Part shown: piece after piece, positions 45,152 through 54,567 of the stretch
Numbering within the stretch: the first letter of the stretch is position 1
How the letters are laid out: each line of letters opens with the position of its first letter
Assembly (NCBI RefSeq): GCF_004136015.1
Contig: NZ_CP024866.1
Coordinates: 6,276,861 to 6,340,860 of the forward strand
Source of the DNA: Pseudomonas sp. ACM7
Lineage (GTDB): Bacteria > Pseudomonadota > Gammaproteobacteria > Pseudomonadales > Pseudomonadaceae
Direction: 5' to 3'
Length of the DNA: 64,000 nt
Position numbers and translations under genes: made by a program
The notes under the pieces: model-generated
What the model was told of the DNA's origin: nothing
The model's database searches: none
Seen by the model: the letters and a program-made list of their open reading frames with translations, nothing else

Positions 45152-46408
45152 TTACCAGAATTTCCAGGTGTAGGTGGTGATAAGGCGGTTTTCGTCGAAG
45201 TCATTACCGTGTCGGAACTTGACGTTGATGTTGCGCAGTTCGACGCCAAGGTTCTTCAGCGGGCCTTCCTGAACCACGTAGGACAGGTAGATATTTCGCT
45301 CCGATTCGCTGTTGTCGCTGAGGGCGCCGCGATCGATGTCGGTGCCGCGCATGTAACGCGTCATCAGCTTCAAACCCGGCACACCCACACCAGCGAAATC
45401 GAAGTCATAGCGTGCCTGCCAGGATTTTTCGTTGGGTTTGACGAAAGCGATGGCGGACCAGTTCACCAGGTAAGGCTGCGGCGCGTAACCATTCAGGGTC
45501 GGGAACGTGCTGTCGCCGAGCATCCGCTGATAACCCAGGCCAAAGGAGTGTGCACCTTTGCGCACGGTGGTCATGGCGCCATAGGAGCGGTTATCGATGC
45601 GACCGTACAGGGCGTCGCCATCTTCCTTGTTGTTGAAATAACGCAAATCGGTTTTCAAAGCGTAACCGCCGCCCAGGTCTGCCAGGTAGGTTGCACCCAG
45701 ATAATGCTGGCGATAGATGTCTTCCAACTGACCGTAGAAATAGGTCCCGGTCAGCGCCGGCGTGAACGCGTAGCTGGCACCGCCAAAGTTCAAACCGTCG
45801 CTGCGGCGTTGTACGTCAGGCCCGTTGAACAAGTACATTTTTTCGCTGTTGGAGGATTCGCGACCGCTGATTTCGGTCAAGCGCCCGCCCGTCAGCGTCA
45901 GCTTGTCCACCTCCTTGGACTCGATCAGGGTGCCGTGATACGTGGTGACCAGTTGCCGCGAATCGTCGGTGTAGGCCACCGGCAGCGTTGGCCGATGCTC
46001 ACCGTATTTCAACTCGGTTTTGGAATGGCGCACCTTCGCAGTGTAGCCGCCACGGCCATAGTCGGTCGCTTGCTCTTGCTTGCTGACGCTATAGGGAATG
46101 ATGCTGTCAGGCCCCCTGCCACCACCGCCGTCGAGCCGGTAGGCGTACTGCATCGAAGCATCCAGGCCAAACTGCAGCGGCCCCTCGGTGTAGCCCGAGA
46201 TGAAGCGCAGGTCGAAGCCCTGGGTCCAGCTGCCGACGCGGGAATTCTTCGGGTTTTCGCCCTTGAAGTCGCGATCGATATAAAAGTTGCGCAAGCCCAG
46301 CGCCAAATGGCTGTCCTCAACGAAATCCGCCTGGGCCATCATCGGTGTAATTATTCCGGCCAGGCTGGCCGTCTGCACGCAACAGGTAAACCAACTCGCT
46401 TGAAACAT
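45152..46408 (-). CDS. OprD-family outer-membrane porin (BenF/PhaK-like)
   Basis: A 418-residue porin with a signal peptide ending at ...MMAQADF and an 18-strand barrel typical of OprD. Family segments include LALGLRNFYIDRDFKG, GSWTQGFDLRFISGYTEG and DSRQLVTTYHGT; it ends in a Trp residue (TYTWKFW). OprD proteins of this branch import aromatic acids. Its location, divergent from the antABC-like genes, fits uptake of their substrate. It is closely similar to the second OprD at 58966. Confidence 0.9.
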   Translation of the reverse strand: MFQASWFTCCVQTASLAGIITPMMAQADFVEDSHLALGLRNFYIDRDFKGENPKNSRVGSWTQGFDLRFISGYTEGPLQFGLDASMQYAYRLDGGGGRGPDSIIPYSVSKQEQATDYGRGGYTAKVRHSKTELKYGEHRPTLPVAYTDDSRQLVTTYHGTLIESKEVDKLTLTGGRLTEISGRESSNSEKMYLFNGPDVQRRSDGLNFGGASYAFTPALTGTYFYGQLEDIYRQHYLGATYLADLGGGYALKTDLRYFNNKEDGDALYGRIDNRSYGAMTTVRKGAHSFGLGYQRMLGDSTFPTLNGYAPQPYLVNWSAIAFVKPNEKSWQARYDFDFAGVGVPGLKLMTRYMRGTDIDRGALSDNSESERNIYLSYVVQEGPLKNLGVELRNINVKFRHGNDFDENRLITTYTWKFW

Positions 46409-46820
46409 AACTTATCCCCTCTTATTTAATGTGCGAACACATCAAGTAGCGGCGCGACCAAAGTGATCACTCCAATAGTTGGCAGTTGTTTCTTTATTAA
46501 AATATTCAGCATGAGTCGTTATGGTTGATGTCGATCCGGCGAGACAGCCGATACGCATCGAGAACGATTAGGCAGCATTGGCGCCAGAGTCTCTATCCTG
46601 TTAATTCGAGACTCATATCCGCTTACTTCGATTTATCAATCTCTCCTCGTTCGCCCTACCGCTCCCAGCCAGCTATGTATGAGCCAACGCACGCTGGCCA
46701 ATTTTATGGACTGTGTTTGCCGACTAAGCGGATAGACCCCGACGCGGGCAACTTATTTAATGCAGACACGAGCAACTTATTGAACGCACGAATTATCCCG
46801 ATGCAACGAGGTATCGATTA
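46409..46820. promoter_or_regulatory. Divergent control region with direct repeats (oprD / ant operon)
   Basis: A 412-bp gap. Two 17-bp imperfect direct repeats, GCAACTTATTTAATGCA at 46748-46764 and GCAACTTATTGAACGCA at 46772-46788 (15 of 17 identical, 24 bp apart), lie 33-73 bp upstream of the antA-like ATG. A partial copy, CTTATTTAATG, lies at 46421 near the oprD start. Direct repeats of this spacing suit AraC-family dimers. The XylS/BenR consensus TGCA-N6-GGNTA was not seen. Confidence 0.55.
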
Positions 46821-48224
46821 ATGAGCAGTGCCAAAAGCGTCGAACAGTGGAAAAGTTTTATTGAAGGCTGCCTGGACTTCCGGCCAGCGGAAGGCATCTT
46901 CCGAATTGCCCGGGATATGTTTACCGAGCCAGATTTGTTTGATCTGGAAATGGAACTGATCTTCGAGAAAAACTGGATCTACGCCTGCCACGAAAGCGAA
47001 ATCGCCAACAAGCATGATTTCATGACCATGCGCGCCGGGCGTCAGCCGATGATCATCACCCGCGACGGCGACGGCCAACTCAACGCACTGATCAACGCCT
47101 GCCAGCACCGGGGCACAACCCTGACCCGCGTCGGCAAGGGCAACCAGTCCACCTTCACCTGCCCGTTCCATGCATGGTGTTACAAAAGCGATGGTCGCCT
47201 GGTCAAGGTCAAGGCGCCAGGTGAATATCCGGAAGGCTTCGACAAAGCCACCCGAGGCCTGAAAAAAGCCCGCATCGAAAGCTACAAAGGGTTTGTGTTT
47301 GTCAGCCTCAATGTAGAAGGCACTGACTCGCTGCAAGACTTCCTCGGCGACGCCAAGGTGTTCTTCGACATGATGGTCGCCCAGTCGCCCACCGGTGAAC
47401 TGGAAGTGCTGCCGGGCAAGTCCGCCTACACCTACGACGGCAACTGGAAACTGCAGAACGAAAACGGTCTGGACGGTTATCACGTCAGCACCGTGCACTA
47501 CAACTACGTGGCCACCGTGCAGCATCGCCAGCAGGTCAATACCGAGAAAGGCCTGGCCGGGGCTGACACCCTGGATTACAGCAAGCTCGGCGCTGGCGAC
47601 AAGGAAACCGACGACGGCTGGTTTGCCTTCCACAACGGCCACAGCGTGCTGTTCAGCGATATGCCCAACCCGGCAGTACGTCCCGGTTACAACACAATCA
47701 TGCCGCGCCTGCTCGAGGAGTACGGTCAGGGCAAGGCCGAATGGATGATGCACCGGCTGCGCAACCTGAACATCTACCCGAGCATGTTCTTCCTCGACCA
47801 GATCAGCTCGCAGCTGCGCATTATTCGTCCGATCGCCTGGAACAAGACCGAGATCAACAGCTTCTGCCTGGGCGTGGTCGGCGAGTCGGATGCCGATCGG
47901 GAAAACCGCATTCGTCAGTTCGAAGACTTCTTCAACGTGTCCGGCATGGGCACCCCTGACGACCTGGTGGAATTTCGCGAAGCCCAGCGCGGTTTCCAGG
48001 CACGTCTGGAGCGCTGGAGCGACATTTCCCGTGGCGTGGGCAAATGGGTCGAGGGGGCGACGCCCAACAGCGAAACCATTGGCATCTCACCGGCGCTGAC
48101 CGGCACCGAGTTCACCCATGAAGGCCTCTACGTCAATCAACATGGCAACTGGCAGCGCTTCATGCTCGAAGGTCTGGCGCGCAAAGCCGCCGAAGAGCAA
48201 CCGTTGAAACTGCGTGAGGTGTGA
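46821..48224 (+). CDS. antA: Anthranilate 1,2-dioxygenase-like, large (alpha) subunit
   Basis: A 467-residue Rieske oxygenase of the BenA/AntA/CbdA group. Rieske ligands are Cys94, His96, Cys114 and His117 (CQHRGTTL; CPFHAW). The iron site is Asp218-x2-His221-x4-His226 in ENGLDGYHVSTVH. The RIARDMFTEPDLFDLEME start fits AntA better than BenA. The operon has no BenD-type diol dehydrogenase, as expected for anthranilate, whose dioxygenation product loses CO2 and ammonia to give catechol without a dehydrogenase. A 2-halobenzoate dioxygenase (CbdA) is the main alternative. GAGG lies nine bases before the ATG. Confidence 0.8.
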   Translation: MSSAKSVEQWKSFIEGCLDFRPAEGIFRIARDMFTEPDLFDLEMELIFEKNWIYACHESEIANKHDFMTMRAGRQPMIITRDGDGQLNALINACQHRGTTLTRVGKGNQSTFTCPFHAWCYKSDGRLVKVKAPGEYPEGFDKATRGLKKARIESYKGFVFVSLNVEGTDSLQDFLGDAKVFFDMMVAQSPTGELEVLPGKSAYTYDGNWKLQNENGLDGYHVSTVHYNYVATVQHRQQVNTEKGLAGADTLDYSKLGAGDKETDDGWFAFHNGHSVLFSDMPNPAVRPGYNTIMPRLLEEYGQGKAEWMMHRLRNLNIYPSMFFLDQISSQLRIIRPIAWNKTEINSFCLGVVGESDADRENRIRQFEDFFNVSGMGTPDDLVEFREAQRGFQARLERWSDISRGVGKWVEGATPNSETIGISPALTGTEFTHEGLYVNQHGNWQRFMLEGLARKAAEEQPLKLREV

Positions 48225-48226
48225 AC

Positions 48227-48718
48227 ATGAATTCGCAACTGCAATACCGCATCGAGCAATTTTTCTACCGCAACGCTGAAGCCTGCGACGCCCAGGACTG
48301 GGATACGTACTTGTCGATGTTCAGCGACGACAGCGAGTTCCACCTGCCGCAATGGGACTCGGAGCATGTCTACACCACCGACCCGAAAAAAGGCATGTCG
48401 CTGATTTACTACCCCAACCGTGGCGGCCTCGAAGACCGGGTGTTCCGTATTCGCACCGGCAAGGCTGCATCGACCATTCCGATGCCGCGCACCCTGCACC
48501 TGATCAGCAATGTGAGGATTGCGCCACTGGACAACGATGAGCTGGAGGTGCGGGTCAGCTGGCACACCCTCTACTACCGCTTGCAAACCGCCGAGCAGTT
48601 CTTCGGTCGCGCCACCTACCGCCTGCGGCCCGATGGCGAGAGCTGGAAGATCAGCCGCAAGCATGTGGTGCTACTCAACGACACGATCAACTCGGTGCTC
48701 GATTTTTATCACCTCTGA
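48227..48718 (+). CDS. antB: Anthranilate 1,2-dioxygenase-like, small (beta) subunit
   Basis: A 163-residue beta subunit. Landmarks are QYRIEQFFYRNAEACDAQDWDTYLSMF at the N-terminus and ATYRLRPDGESWKISRKHVVLLND near the C-terminus. GAGG lies seven bases before the ATG at 48227; the GTG at 48221 is less likely. It follows the alpha gene by two bases. Confidence 0.8.
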   Translation: MNSQLQYRIEQFFYRNAEACDAQDWDTYLSMFSDDSEFHLPQWDSEHVYTTDPKKGMSLIYYPNRGGLEDRVFRIRTGKAASTIPMPRTLHLISNVRIAPLDNDELEVRVSWHTLYYRLQTAEQFFGRATYRLRPDGESWKISRKHVVLLNDTINSVLDFYHL

Positions 48719-48736
48719 CTGGCGGAAATCTGGATT

Positions 48737-49762
48737 ATGAGTCACAAGGTCGCGTTCAGTTTTGCCGATGGCAAAACCTTGTTCTTCCCGGTGCAGAACA
48801 ATGAAATCCTGCTCGATGCGGCGCTGCGCAACGGCATCAATATCCCGCTCGACTGCCGGGAAGGCGTGTGCGGGACATGTCAGGGACGCTGCGAGTCGGG
48901 CCAGTACAGTCAGGACTATGTCGACGATGAAGCGCTGTCGGCCGACGACCTGCGCCAGCGCAAAATGCTGACCTGCCAGACCCGCGTCCAATCCGATGCA
49001 GCGTTCTACTTCGACTTCGCCTCCAGCCTGTGCAATGCGCCGGGCCCGGAGCGGCTCAAGGGCATCGTGCGGGCCGTCGAGCAGGTATCGCCAAATACCG
49101 CGATCCTGCATCTGGACGCCGGAGCCGATGGCCAGCAACTGGACTTTTTGCCCGGCCAGTACGCTCGACTGCAAGTGCCGGGCACAGACGGCCAGCGCTC
49201 CTACTCATTCGCCAACCGCCCCAATGGCAGCAACCAGTTGCAGTTCCTGATCCGGCTGCTGCCTGACGGGCTGATGAGCAATTACATCCGCGAGCGCAGC
49301 CTGATCGGCGACGAGATCATGCTGGAAGCCCCCCTCGGTGCCTTTTACCTGCGCCACGTCGACAAGCCGTTAGTGTTTGTCGCCGGCGGCACCGGGCTCT
49401 CGGCGTTCCTGGGCATGCTCGATGAACTCGCGGAGCGTGGTGGGTGCGGGCATCCGGTGCATCTGTACTACGGCGTGCGTAACGCCGCCGACCTTTGCGA
49501 AACCGCGCGCATCGCAGCCTACGCAGAGCGTATTCCCGGTTTTCGCTTCACCCCGGTCATCAGCGATCCATCCCCGGACTGGAGGGGAAAACGCGGCTAC
49601 ATCACCGAGCATTTCGACCTCGCCGAGTTTCGTGATCAGGACCTGGACATGTACCTCTGCGGCCCACCGCCGATGGTCGAGTCGATCAAGCAATGGCTGG
49701 CTGGCCAAGCGCTGGACCAGACGCGCCTGTACTACGAGAAATTCACCGAAAGCAACACCTGA
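48737..49762 (+). CDS. antC: Anthranilate/benzoate dioxygenase reductase (BenC/AntC type)
   Basis: A 341-residue class IB reductase with the iron-sulfur domain at the N-terminus: Cys40, Cys45, Cys48 and Cys80 (CREGVCGTCQG). Then come the FAD domain (RSYSFANRPN) and NAD domain (GGTGLSAFLGML, CGPPPMVESIK). The domain order is opposite to that of the other two reductases in the window and matches AntC/BenC, which supports the ant assignment. It transfers electrons from NADH to the AntAB oxygenase. Confidence 0.82.
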   Translation: MSHKVAFSFADGKTLFFPVQNNEILLDAALRNGINIPLDCREGVCGTCQGRCESGQYSQDYVDDEALSADDLRQRKMLTCQTRVQSDAAFYFDFASSLCNAPGPERLKGIVRAVEQVSPNTAILHLDAGADGQQLDFLPGQYARLQVPGTDGQRSYSFANRPNGSNQLQFLIRLLPDGLMSNYIRERSLIGDEIMLEAPLGAFYLRHVDKPLVFVAGGTGLSAFLGMLDELAERGGCGHPVHLYYGVRNAADLCETARIAAYAERIPGFRFTPVISDPSPDWRGKRGYITEHFDLAEFRDQDLDMYLCGPPPMVESIKQWLAGQALDQTRLYYEKFTESNT

Positions 49763-49869
49763 CACTGGAACCCACAGCCAAAACAAATTTCCAGGCACCC
49801 GGATTTTTTTTACTGCCCTCAACTAACAACTACGTCACGCGCGATGCGGACTTCATTAAAGGCGGCACT

Positions 49870-51030
49870 ATGAAAAAACTACTCGTGGGTACACTGCTGG
49901 CGGCCAGCTGCGTGACCAGTCTGCTGGTCCAAGCCCAAGACCCGGTGCGCATCGGTTTTATCACCACCCTCTCAACCCCCGCCGGTTATCTGGGCGAAGA
50001 CTCCCGCGATGGCTTCCAGCTGGCCATCGATCAGGAGGACGGAAAACTCGGCGGTGTGCCCGTAAACCTGCTGGTTGAGGACGACGGACTGCAACCGGCG
50101 CGCGCCAAGCAGATCATCGACCGGATGAGCCTGGACGGCATTTCGCTGTACACCGGCGTAATTTTTTCCAATGTGCTGGCGGCGGTGGTCAACACGGCGA
50201 CCAAGGACGGTTTCTACATCAGCAACAACACCGGCCCTTCGAGCCTGGCCGGCAAGCAGTGCAAACCCAACTACTTCGTGGCCTCGTACCAGAACGACAC
50301 GATCCATGAGATGGCCGGTGTCGCGGCCAATGAGCTGGGCTACAAAAAGATGGTCATCCTGGCCCCCAACTACCAGGGCGGACGCGATGCGCTGGAAGGC
50401 TTCAAGCGCACGTACAAAGGTGAGGTCACCGAGATCTACACCAAGCTCAACCAACTGGATTTCTCGGTCGAACTGGCCCGGGTGCGTTCGCTGGCGCCGG
50501 ATGCGATTTTCGAGTTCCACCCCGGCGGTGCAGGCATCAACTTCGCCAAGCAATACGGCAGCTCGGGCCTGAGCAAAACCATCCCGATGGTAGTGCCTGT
50601 GTTCTCCATGGACGAACGCATGCTCGCCGCCACCGGCGATGTCGCCAAAGGCATGAACATCGTGACCTTGTGGAACCCTGGATCGAACAACCCGGCCAAC
50701 CAGGCGTTCGTCAAAGCGTTCAGCGAAAAATACAAGCGCGTGCCAACGGTATATGCCGCTCAGACCTATGACACGGCGCGTCTGATCGGTGCAGCACTGA
50801 AGAGTGTGGGCGGCAACATGAAAGACCCCGAAGCCTTTCGAAACGCACTGCGCAACGTCAAGTTCAACTCGATCCGTGGCGATTTCGCTTTCGGCAAAAA
50901 CCAGCATGCGGTCATCGACTGGTACTTGCTGCGCATAGAAGCCGATGCCAACGGCAAGCTGATTCAGGTGCCGGTGCAGACTATCGCCAAATCGCAAGTG
51001 GACAGCTTCGCCGCCGAATGCGCCCTGTGA
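49870..51030 (+). CDS. ABC transporter periplasmic substrate-binding protein (branched-chain amino acid type)
   Basis: A 386-residue LivK/Peripla_BP_6-type protein with a signal peptide (LLVGTLLAASCVTSLLVQA). The mature part starts DPVRIGFITTLSTPAGYLGE and contains FVASYQNDTIHEMAG. It is the first of five importer genes (binding protein, two permeases, two ATPases) that follow antC by about 107 bases. In aromatic clusters such transporters import aromatic acids; here the ligand is probably the substrate of the dioxygenase. Confidence 0.87.
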   Translation: MKKLLVGTLLAASCVTSLLVQAQDPVRIGFITTLSTPAGYLGEDSRDGFQLAIDQEDGKLGGVPVNLLVEDDGLQPARAKQIIDRMSLDGISLYTGVIFSNVLAAVVNTATKDGFYISNNTGPSSLAGKQCKPNYFVASYQNDTIHEMAGVAANELGYKKMVILAPNYQGGRDALEGFKRTYKGEVTEIYTKLNQLDFSVELARVRSLAPDAIFEFHPGGAGINFAKQYGSSGLSKTIPMVVPVFSMDERMLAATGDVAKGMNIVTLWNPGSNNPANQAFVKAFSEKYKRVPTVYAAQTYDTARLIGAALKSVGGNMKDPEAFRNALRNVKFNSIRGDFAFGKNQHAVIDWYLLRIEADANGKLIQVPVQTIAKSQVDSFAAECAL

Positions 51031-51094
51031 TCCGACCTTTCGGTCTCGTGCCTGGCAGCGTCGGCTGCCGGCGCTTTTCGTAGGATTCCCCAGC

Positions 51095-52006
51095 ATGCTG
51101 TTACTTGAACAAATTCTGAACGGCCTGCAATACAGCGCCTTGCTGTTTTTGCTCGCCTCCGGCCTGACGCTGATCTTCGGCATCATGGGCGTCATTAATC
51201 TGGCCCATGGCGCCTTCTACATGGTCGGGGCGTTCTGCGCCGCCTACACCGCTTCGCTCAGCGGCTCGTTCTGGCTTGCCGGGCTGGCGGCGGTGATTGG
51301 CTCCGCACTGTACGGGCTGCTGATTGAAACCAGCATCATGCGCCGTCTCTACACCCGCGATCACCTCGACCAGGTGCTGGCCACCCTGGCCGTGGTGTTT
51401 TTCACCAACGAGTTGATCACCGTGCTGTTCGGTCGCAGTCCGCCGGCCATGCCGACACCCGAGTGGTACGGCACCTTCGTCGAAGTCCTGCCAGGGTTGA
51501 TGTACCCGGTCAGCCGCCTGCTGTTCATCGCTGCCGGGGCCTTGGTGGCGATTGCCATGTGGCTGCTGATCAACCATACCCGCTTGGGGATGCTGATACG
51601 TGCCGGGGCCGACGATCACGAGATGGTCGGTGCATTGGGCGTGAACATCGCGCGCCTCTACACCCTGGTATTTGTCTTCGGCTGTGTGCTCTGCGGGCTC
51701 GCCGGCTTCATGGCCGCCCCGCTGCTGTCGGTGGAAATCGGCATGGGCGAAAAAGTCCTGATCACCACGTTTGTCGTGATCGTCGTCGGCGGTGTCGGCT
51801 CAGTGCGCGGCGCGCTCGCCGGTGCCTTGCTGATCGGCATGGTCGACGGCCTCGGGCGAGCGTATATCCCGCAATTGCTCGACCAACTGTTGCCTGCCGA
51901 AGTCAGCGGCACCTTGAGTGGCGGGCTTATTTCCGCCAGTGCCTACATCGTCATGGCCGTCGTCCTGCTGGTCCGTCCACGCGGCCTGTTGCCCGCCCGC
52001 GCCTGA
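51095..52006 (+). CDS. Branched-chain-type ABC transporter permease (LivH-like)
   Basis: A 303-residue membrane protein with about eight helices. It has the family opening NGLQYSALLFLLASGLTLIFGIMGVINLAHGAFYM and the conserved cytoplasmic loop ALGVNIARLYTLVF. It pairs with the LivM-like permease that follows ten bases later. The dimer forms the membrane pore of the importer. Confidence 0.9.
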   Translation: MLLLEQILNGLQYSALLFLLASGLTLIFGIMGVINLAHGAFYMVGAFCAAYTASLSGSFWLAGLAAVIGSALYGLLIETSIMRRLYTRDHLDQVLATLAVVFFTNELITVLFGRSPPAMPTPEWYGTFVEVLPGLMYPVSRLLFIAAGALVAIAMWLLINHTRLGMLIRAGADDHEMVGALGVNIARLYTLVFVFGCVLCGLAGFMAAPLLSVEIGMGEKVLITTFVVIVVGGVGSVRGALAGALLIGMVDGLGRAYIPQLLDQLLPAEVSGTLSGGLISASAYIVMAVVLLVRPRGLLPARA

Positions 52007-52016
52007 GGAGAACTAC

Positions 52017-53042
52017 ATGTCCCGTCGAGTCCTTATCGATCTGCTCTGCCTGGCGACGTTCGCCCTCCTGCCGCTGCTTGCGTCGTTGTTGCACGAACCC
52101 TTTCTGGTCAGCCTGTTCACGCGTCTGGCGATCTACGGCATGGCCGCCGCCAGCCTGGACCTGTTGATCGGCTATGGCGCGATGATCAGCTTCGGTCATG
52201 CGGCGTTCTTTGGTCTGGGCGGCTACGTGGTCGGCGTCATCGGTTTCCACACGTCCCAGGCCATGCCGCTGTGGGGCTGGGACGGCTCTGACAGTGCGCT
52301 GATCGTCTGGCCGCTGTCGCTGCTGGTCTGCGCGCTGTTTGCCCTGGTGGTCGGCTATCTGTCGCTGCGTACCAGCGGTGTGCAGTTCATCATGATTACG
52401 TTGGCGTTCGGCCAGATGCTGTATTTCCTCCTCAGTTCGCTGTCGTTATACGGCGGCGACGACGGCATCCTGCTCAACCAGCGCAATACGCTACCGGGAG
52501 TGGATCTGGAAAATCCGGTGCAGTTCTACTACCTGTGCCTGGGGCTTCTGGTGGCCTGGCTGCTGTTCTGTCGGCGGCTGGTCAACTCGCGCTTCGGCTA
52601 TGTACTGCGGGGCCTGAAGCAAAGCGAACGGCGCAGCATCAGCCTGGGTTTGCACCCGTTGCGCTACCGGCTGAGCGCCTTCGTCATCGCCGGCGTCGGG
52701 GGTGGTCTGGCCGGGATCTTGTGGGCCAATTACGCGATGTTCGTCAGCCCGGACATGGGCGCCTGGCACAAGTCCGGCGAATTGATGGCGATGGTCATTC
52801 TTGGCGGCGTGGGCACCCTGCTCGGACCGGTGCTCGGCGCTGCGGTGTATCTGGGACTGGAGCAGGTATTGAGCCTCTGGACCGAGCACTGGCTGCTGAT
52901 CTTCGGTCCGTTGTTGCTGGTCGTGGTGCTGTTCGGCAAAAAAGGTCTGTACGGCCTGCTGCTCAGTCCGTGGCCGCAATGGCGCAAGCCTCCGGTGCCA
53001 CACGCTCCGCCCGCCATTGCCAACAGAGAGGTACGCTCATGA
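52017..53042 (+). CDS. Branched-chain-type ABC transporter permease (LivM-like)
   Basis: A 341-residue membrane protein; the start at ATG 52017 follows GAGGAG. Landmarks are LDLLIGYGAMISFGHAAFFGLG and the LivM loop FGYVLRGLKQSERRSISLGL. It overlaps the next ATPase gene by an ATGA, so the two are coupled. Confidence 0.9.
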   Translation: MSRRVLIDLLCLATFALLPLLASLLHEPFLVSLFTRLAIYGMAAASLDLLIGYGAMISFGHAAFFGLGGYVVGVIGFHTSQAMPLWGWDGSDSALIVWPLSLLVCALFALVVGYLSLRTSGVQFIMITLAFGQMLYFLLSSLSLYGGDDGILLNQRNTLPGVDLENPVQFYYLCLGLLVAWLLFCRRLVNSRFGYVLRGLKQSERRSISLGLHPLRYRLSAFVIAGVGGGLAGILWANYAMFVSPDMGAWHKSGELMAMVILGGVGTLLGPVLGAAVYLGLEQVLSLWTEHWLLIFGPLLLVVVLFGKKGLYGLLLSPWPQWRKPPVPHAPPAIANREVRS

Positions 53043-53788
53043 TCCCGCAACTGTCGATCCAGGATCTGGAAAAAACCTTTGGCGCGGTCAAGGCCACCAA
53101 CGGTGCGAGCTTCGATATCGCCCCTGGGGAATTGCACGCCATCATCGGCCCCAATGGCGCCGGCAAGTCGACGCTGATTTCGCAGATCGCCGGGGAGATA
53201 CGCCCGGACAAGGGACGGATTTTCCTCAACGGTCAGGACATCACCGCTGTGCCCGCCCATCAACGCCCCCGCCTCGGCCTGGCGCGCGCCTTTCAGGTCA
53301 GCCAGCTGTATCCGGAATTCACCCTGCTGGAAAACGTCGCGGTCGCGATCGCCGCCCGCGATGGCAAGACCTTCGGCATGTGGAAACCTCTGAGCAGTGA
53401 CCGCCACCTGCTGGGCCCAGCAGCGGACTATCTGCAACGCGTCGGCCTCGCGGCACGTGGCCAGGCACTGGTCCGCGAGTTGTCCCACGGCGAACGGCGG
53501 CAACTGGAAATCGCCCTGGCGCTGGCCCAGGAAGCTTCGGTGTTGTTGCTCGACGAACCGATGGCAGGAATGGGGGCAGAGGAATCGGCTCGCATGACGC
53601 AATTGTTGCTCGAACTCAAGGGTCGCTACGCGATCCTGCTGGTCGAACACGACATGGACGCCGTGTTCGCCCTGGCGGATCGCATTACCGTGCTGGTCTA
53701 TGGCCAGACCATCCTGACCGGCAGCGTCGAACAGATTCGCAACGACCCGCAAGTACGTGCCGCCTACCTGGGAGAAGAACATGCTTGA
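53039..53788 (+). CDS. ABC transporter ATP-binding protein (LivG-like)
   Basis: A 249-residue ATPase. Walker A is GPNGAGKST, the signature is LSHGERRQLEIALAL and Walker B is VLLLDEPMAGM. The segment QRPRLGLARAFQVSQLYPEFTLLENV is typical of LivG. It powers uptake together with the LivF-like ATPase, whose start it overlaps by eight bases. Confidence 0.92.
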   Translation: MIPQLSIQDLEKTFGAVKATNGASFDIAPGELHAIIGPNGAGKSTLISQIAGEIRPDKGRIFLNGQDITAVPAHQRPRLGLARAFQVSQLYPEFTLLENVAVAIAARDGKTFGMWKPLSSDRHLLGPAADYLQRVGLAARGQALVRELSHGERRQLEIALALAQEASVLLLDEPMAGMGAEESARMTQLLLELKGRYAILLVEHDMDAVFALADRITVLVYGQTILTGSVEQIRNDPQVRAAYLGEEHA

Positions 53789-54467
53789 AGTGACGGGATT
53801 GCAGGCGGGCTATGGCCTGAGCCAAGTGCTGTTCGACATGCACTTGAAGATCGAACAGGGCCAGGTCGTCTCGCTGATCGGGCGCAATGGCATGGGCAAG
53901 ACCACCACGGTCAAGTCGATCATGGGTCTGCTCAAGCCTACCGCCGGCAGCGTCCTGATTCACGGTCGGGAGATGCGCGGCGCCCCGCCCTACCGCATCG
54001 CCCAGGCCGGACTGGGACTGGTGCCCGAAGGCCGGCGCGGTTTTGGCAGCCTGAGCGTGCGCGAAAACCTGTTGGCCACGGCGACCCGTGGCAAGTGGGA
54101 CCTGGCGCGCATCTACCAGTTGTTTCCACGACTACAGGAGCGCCAGGGTCAGCTGTCGAAAACGCTATCGGGCGGCGAACAGCAGATGATGGTGGTCGCC
54201 CGCGCCCTGCTGACCAACCCGCAACTGTTGATTCTCGACGAGGCCACCGAAGGCCTGGCGCCGATCATTCGCGAAACCATCTGGAGCTGTCTGGCGAGTT
54301 TGAAAGCCGAGGGTGAGACGATTCTCGTGATCGACAAAAACCTCAAGGAAATGGCGCGGGTGGTCGACTGTCACCACATCATCGAAAAGGGTCGACAGGT
54401 TTGGCAGGGTACCCCGGTGCAACTGGCGGCAACACCTGAGTTGTCCCAGCGTTACCTGGGTGTTTGA
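53781..54467 (+). CDS. ABC transporter ATP-binding protein (LivF-like)
   Basis: A 228-residue ATPase, last gene of the importer. Walker A is GRNGMGKTT, the signature is LSGGEQQMMVVARAL and Walker B is LLILDEATEGLAP. LVPEGRRGFGSLSVRENLL is the LivF hallmark. The hairpin at 54509-54538 follows its stop. Confidence 0.92.
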   Translation: MLEVTGLQAGYGLSQVLFDMHLKIEQGQVVSLIGRNGMGKTTTVKSIMGLLKPTAGSVLIHGREMRGAPPYRIAQAGLGLVPEGRRGFGSLSVRENLLATATRGKWDLARIYQLFPRLQERQGQLSKTLSGGEQQMMVVARALLTNPQLLILDEATEGLAPIIRETIWSCLASLKAEGETILVIDKNLKEMARVVDCHHIIEKGRQVWQGTPVQLAATPELSQRYLGV

Positions 54468-54508
54468 ACACAACTTCAGCAGGCCCGATATCTGATCACC
54501 ACATCGAT

Positions 54509-54538
54509 CTGTAGGAGCCGGCTTGCTGGCTCCTACAG
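54509..54538. terminator. 11-bp hairpin after the importer operon
   Basis: CTGTAGGAGCC and GGCTCCTACAG form a perfect stem around GGCTTGCT. It lies between convergent genes. It has no T-run, and its core is REP-like, so it may be a transcription stop or simply a palindrome. Confidence 0.6.
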
Positions 54539-54567
54539 GGGAACGCGTGAGTGTCCGTTAACGGGGC

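Noticed and set aside
46821..49762. Assignment of the oxygenase as benzoate dioxygenase BenABC
   Set aside because: The domain order of the reductase fits both, but no benD-type dehydrogenase follows and the N-terminal sequence looks closer to AntA. The benzoate call remains possible but less likely.
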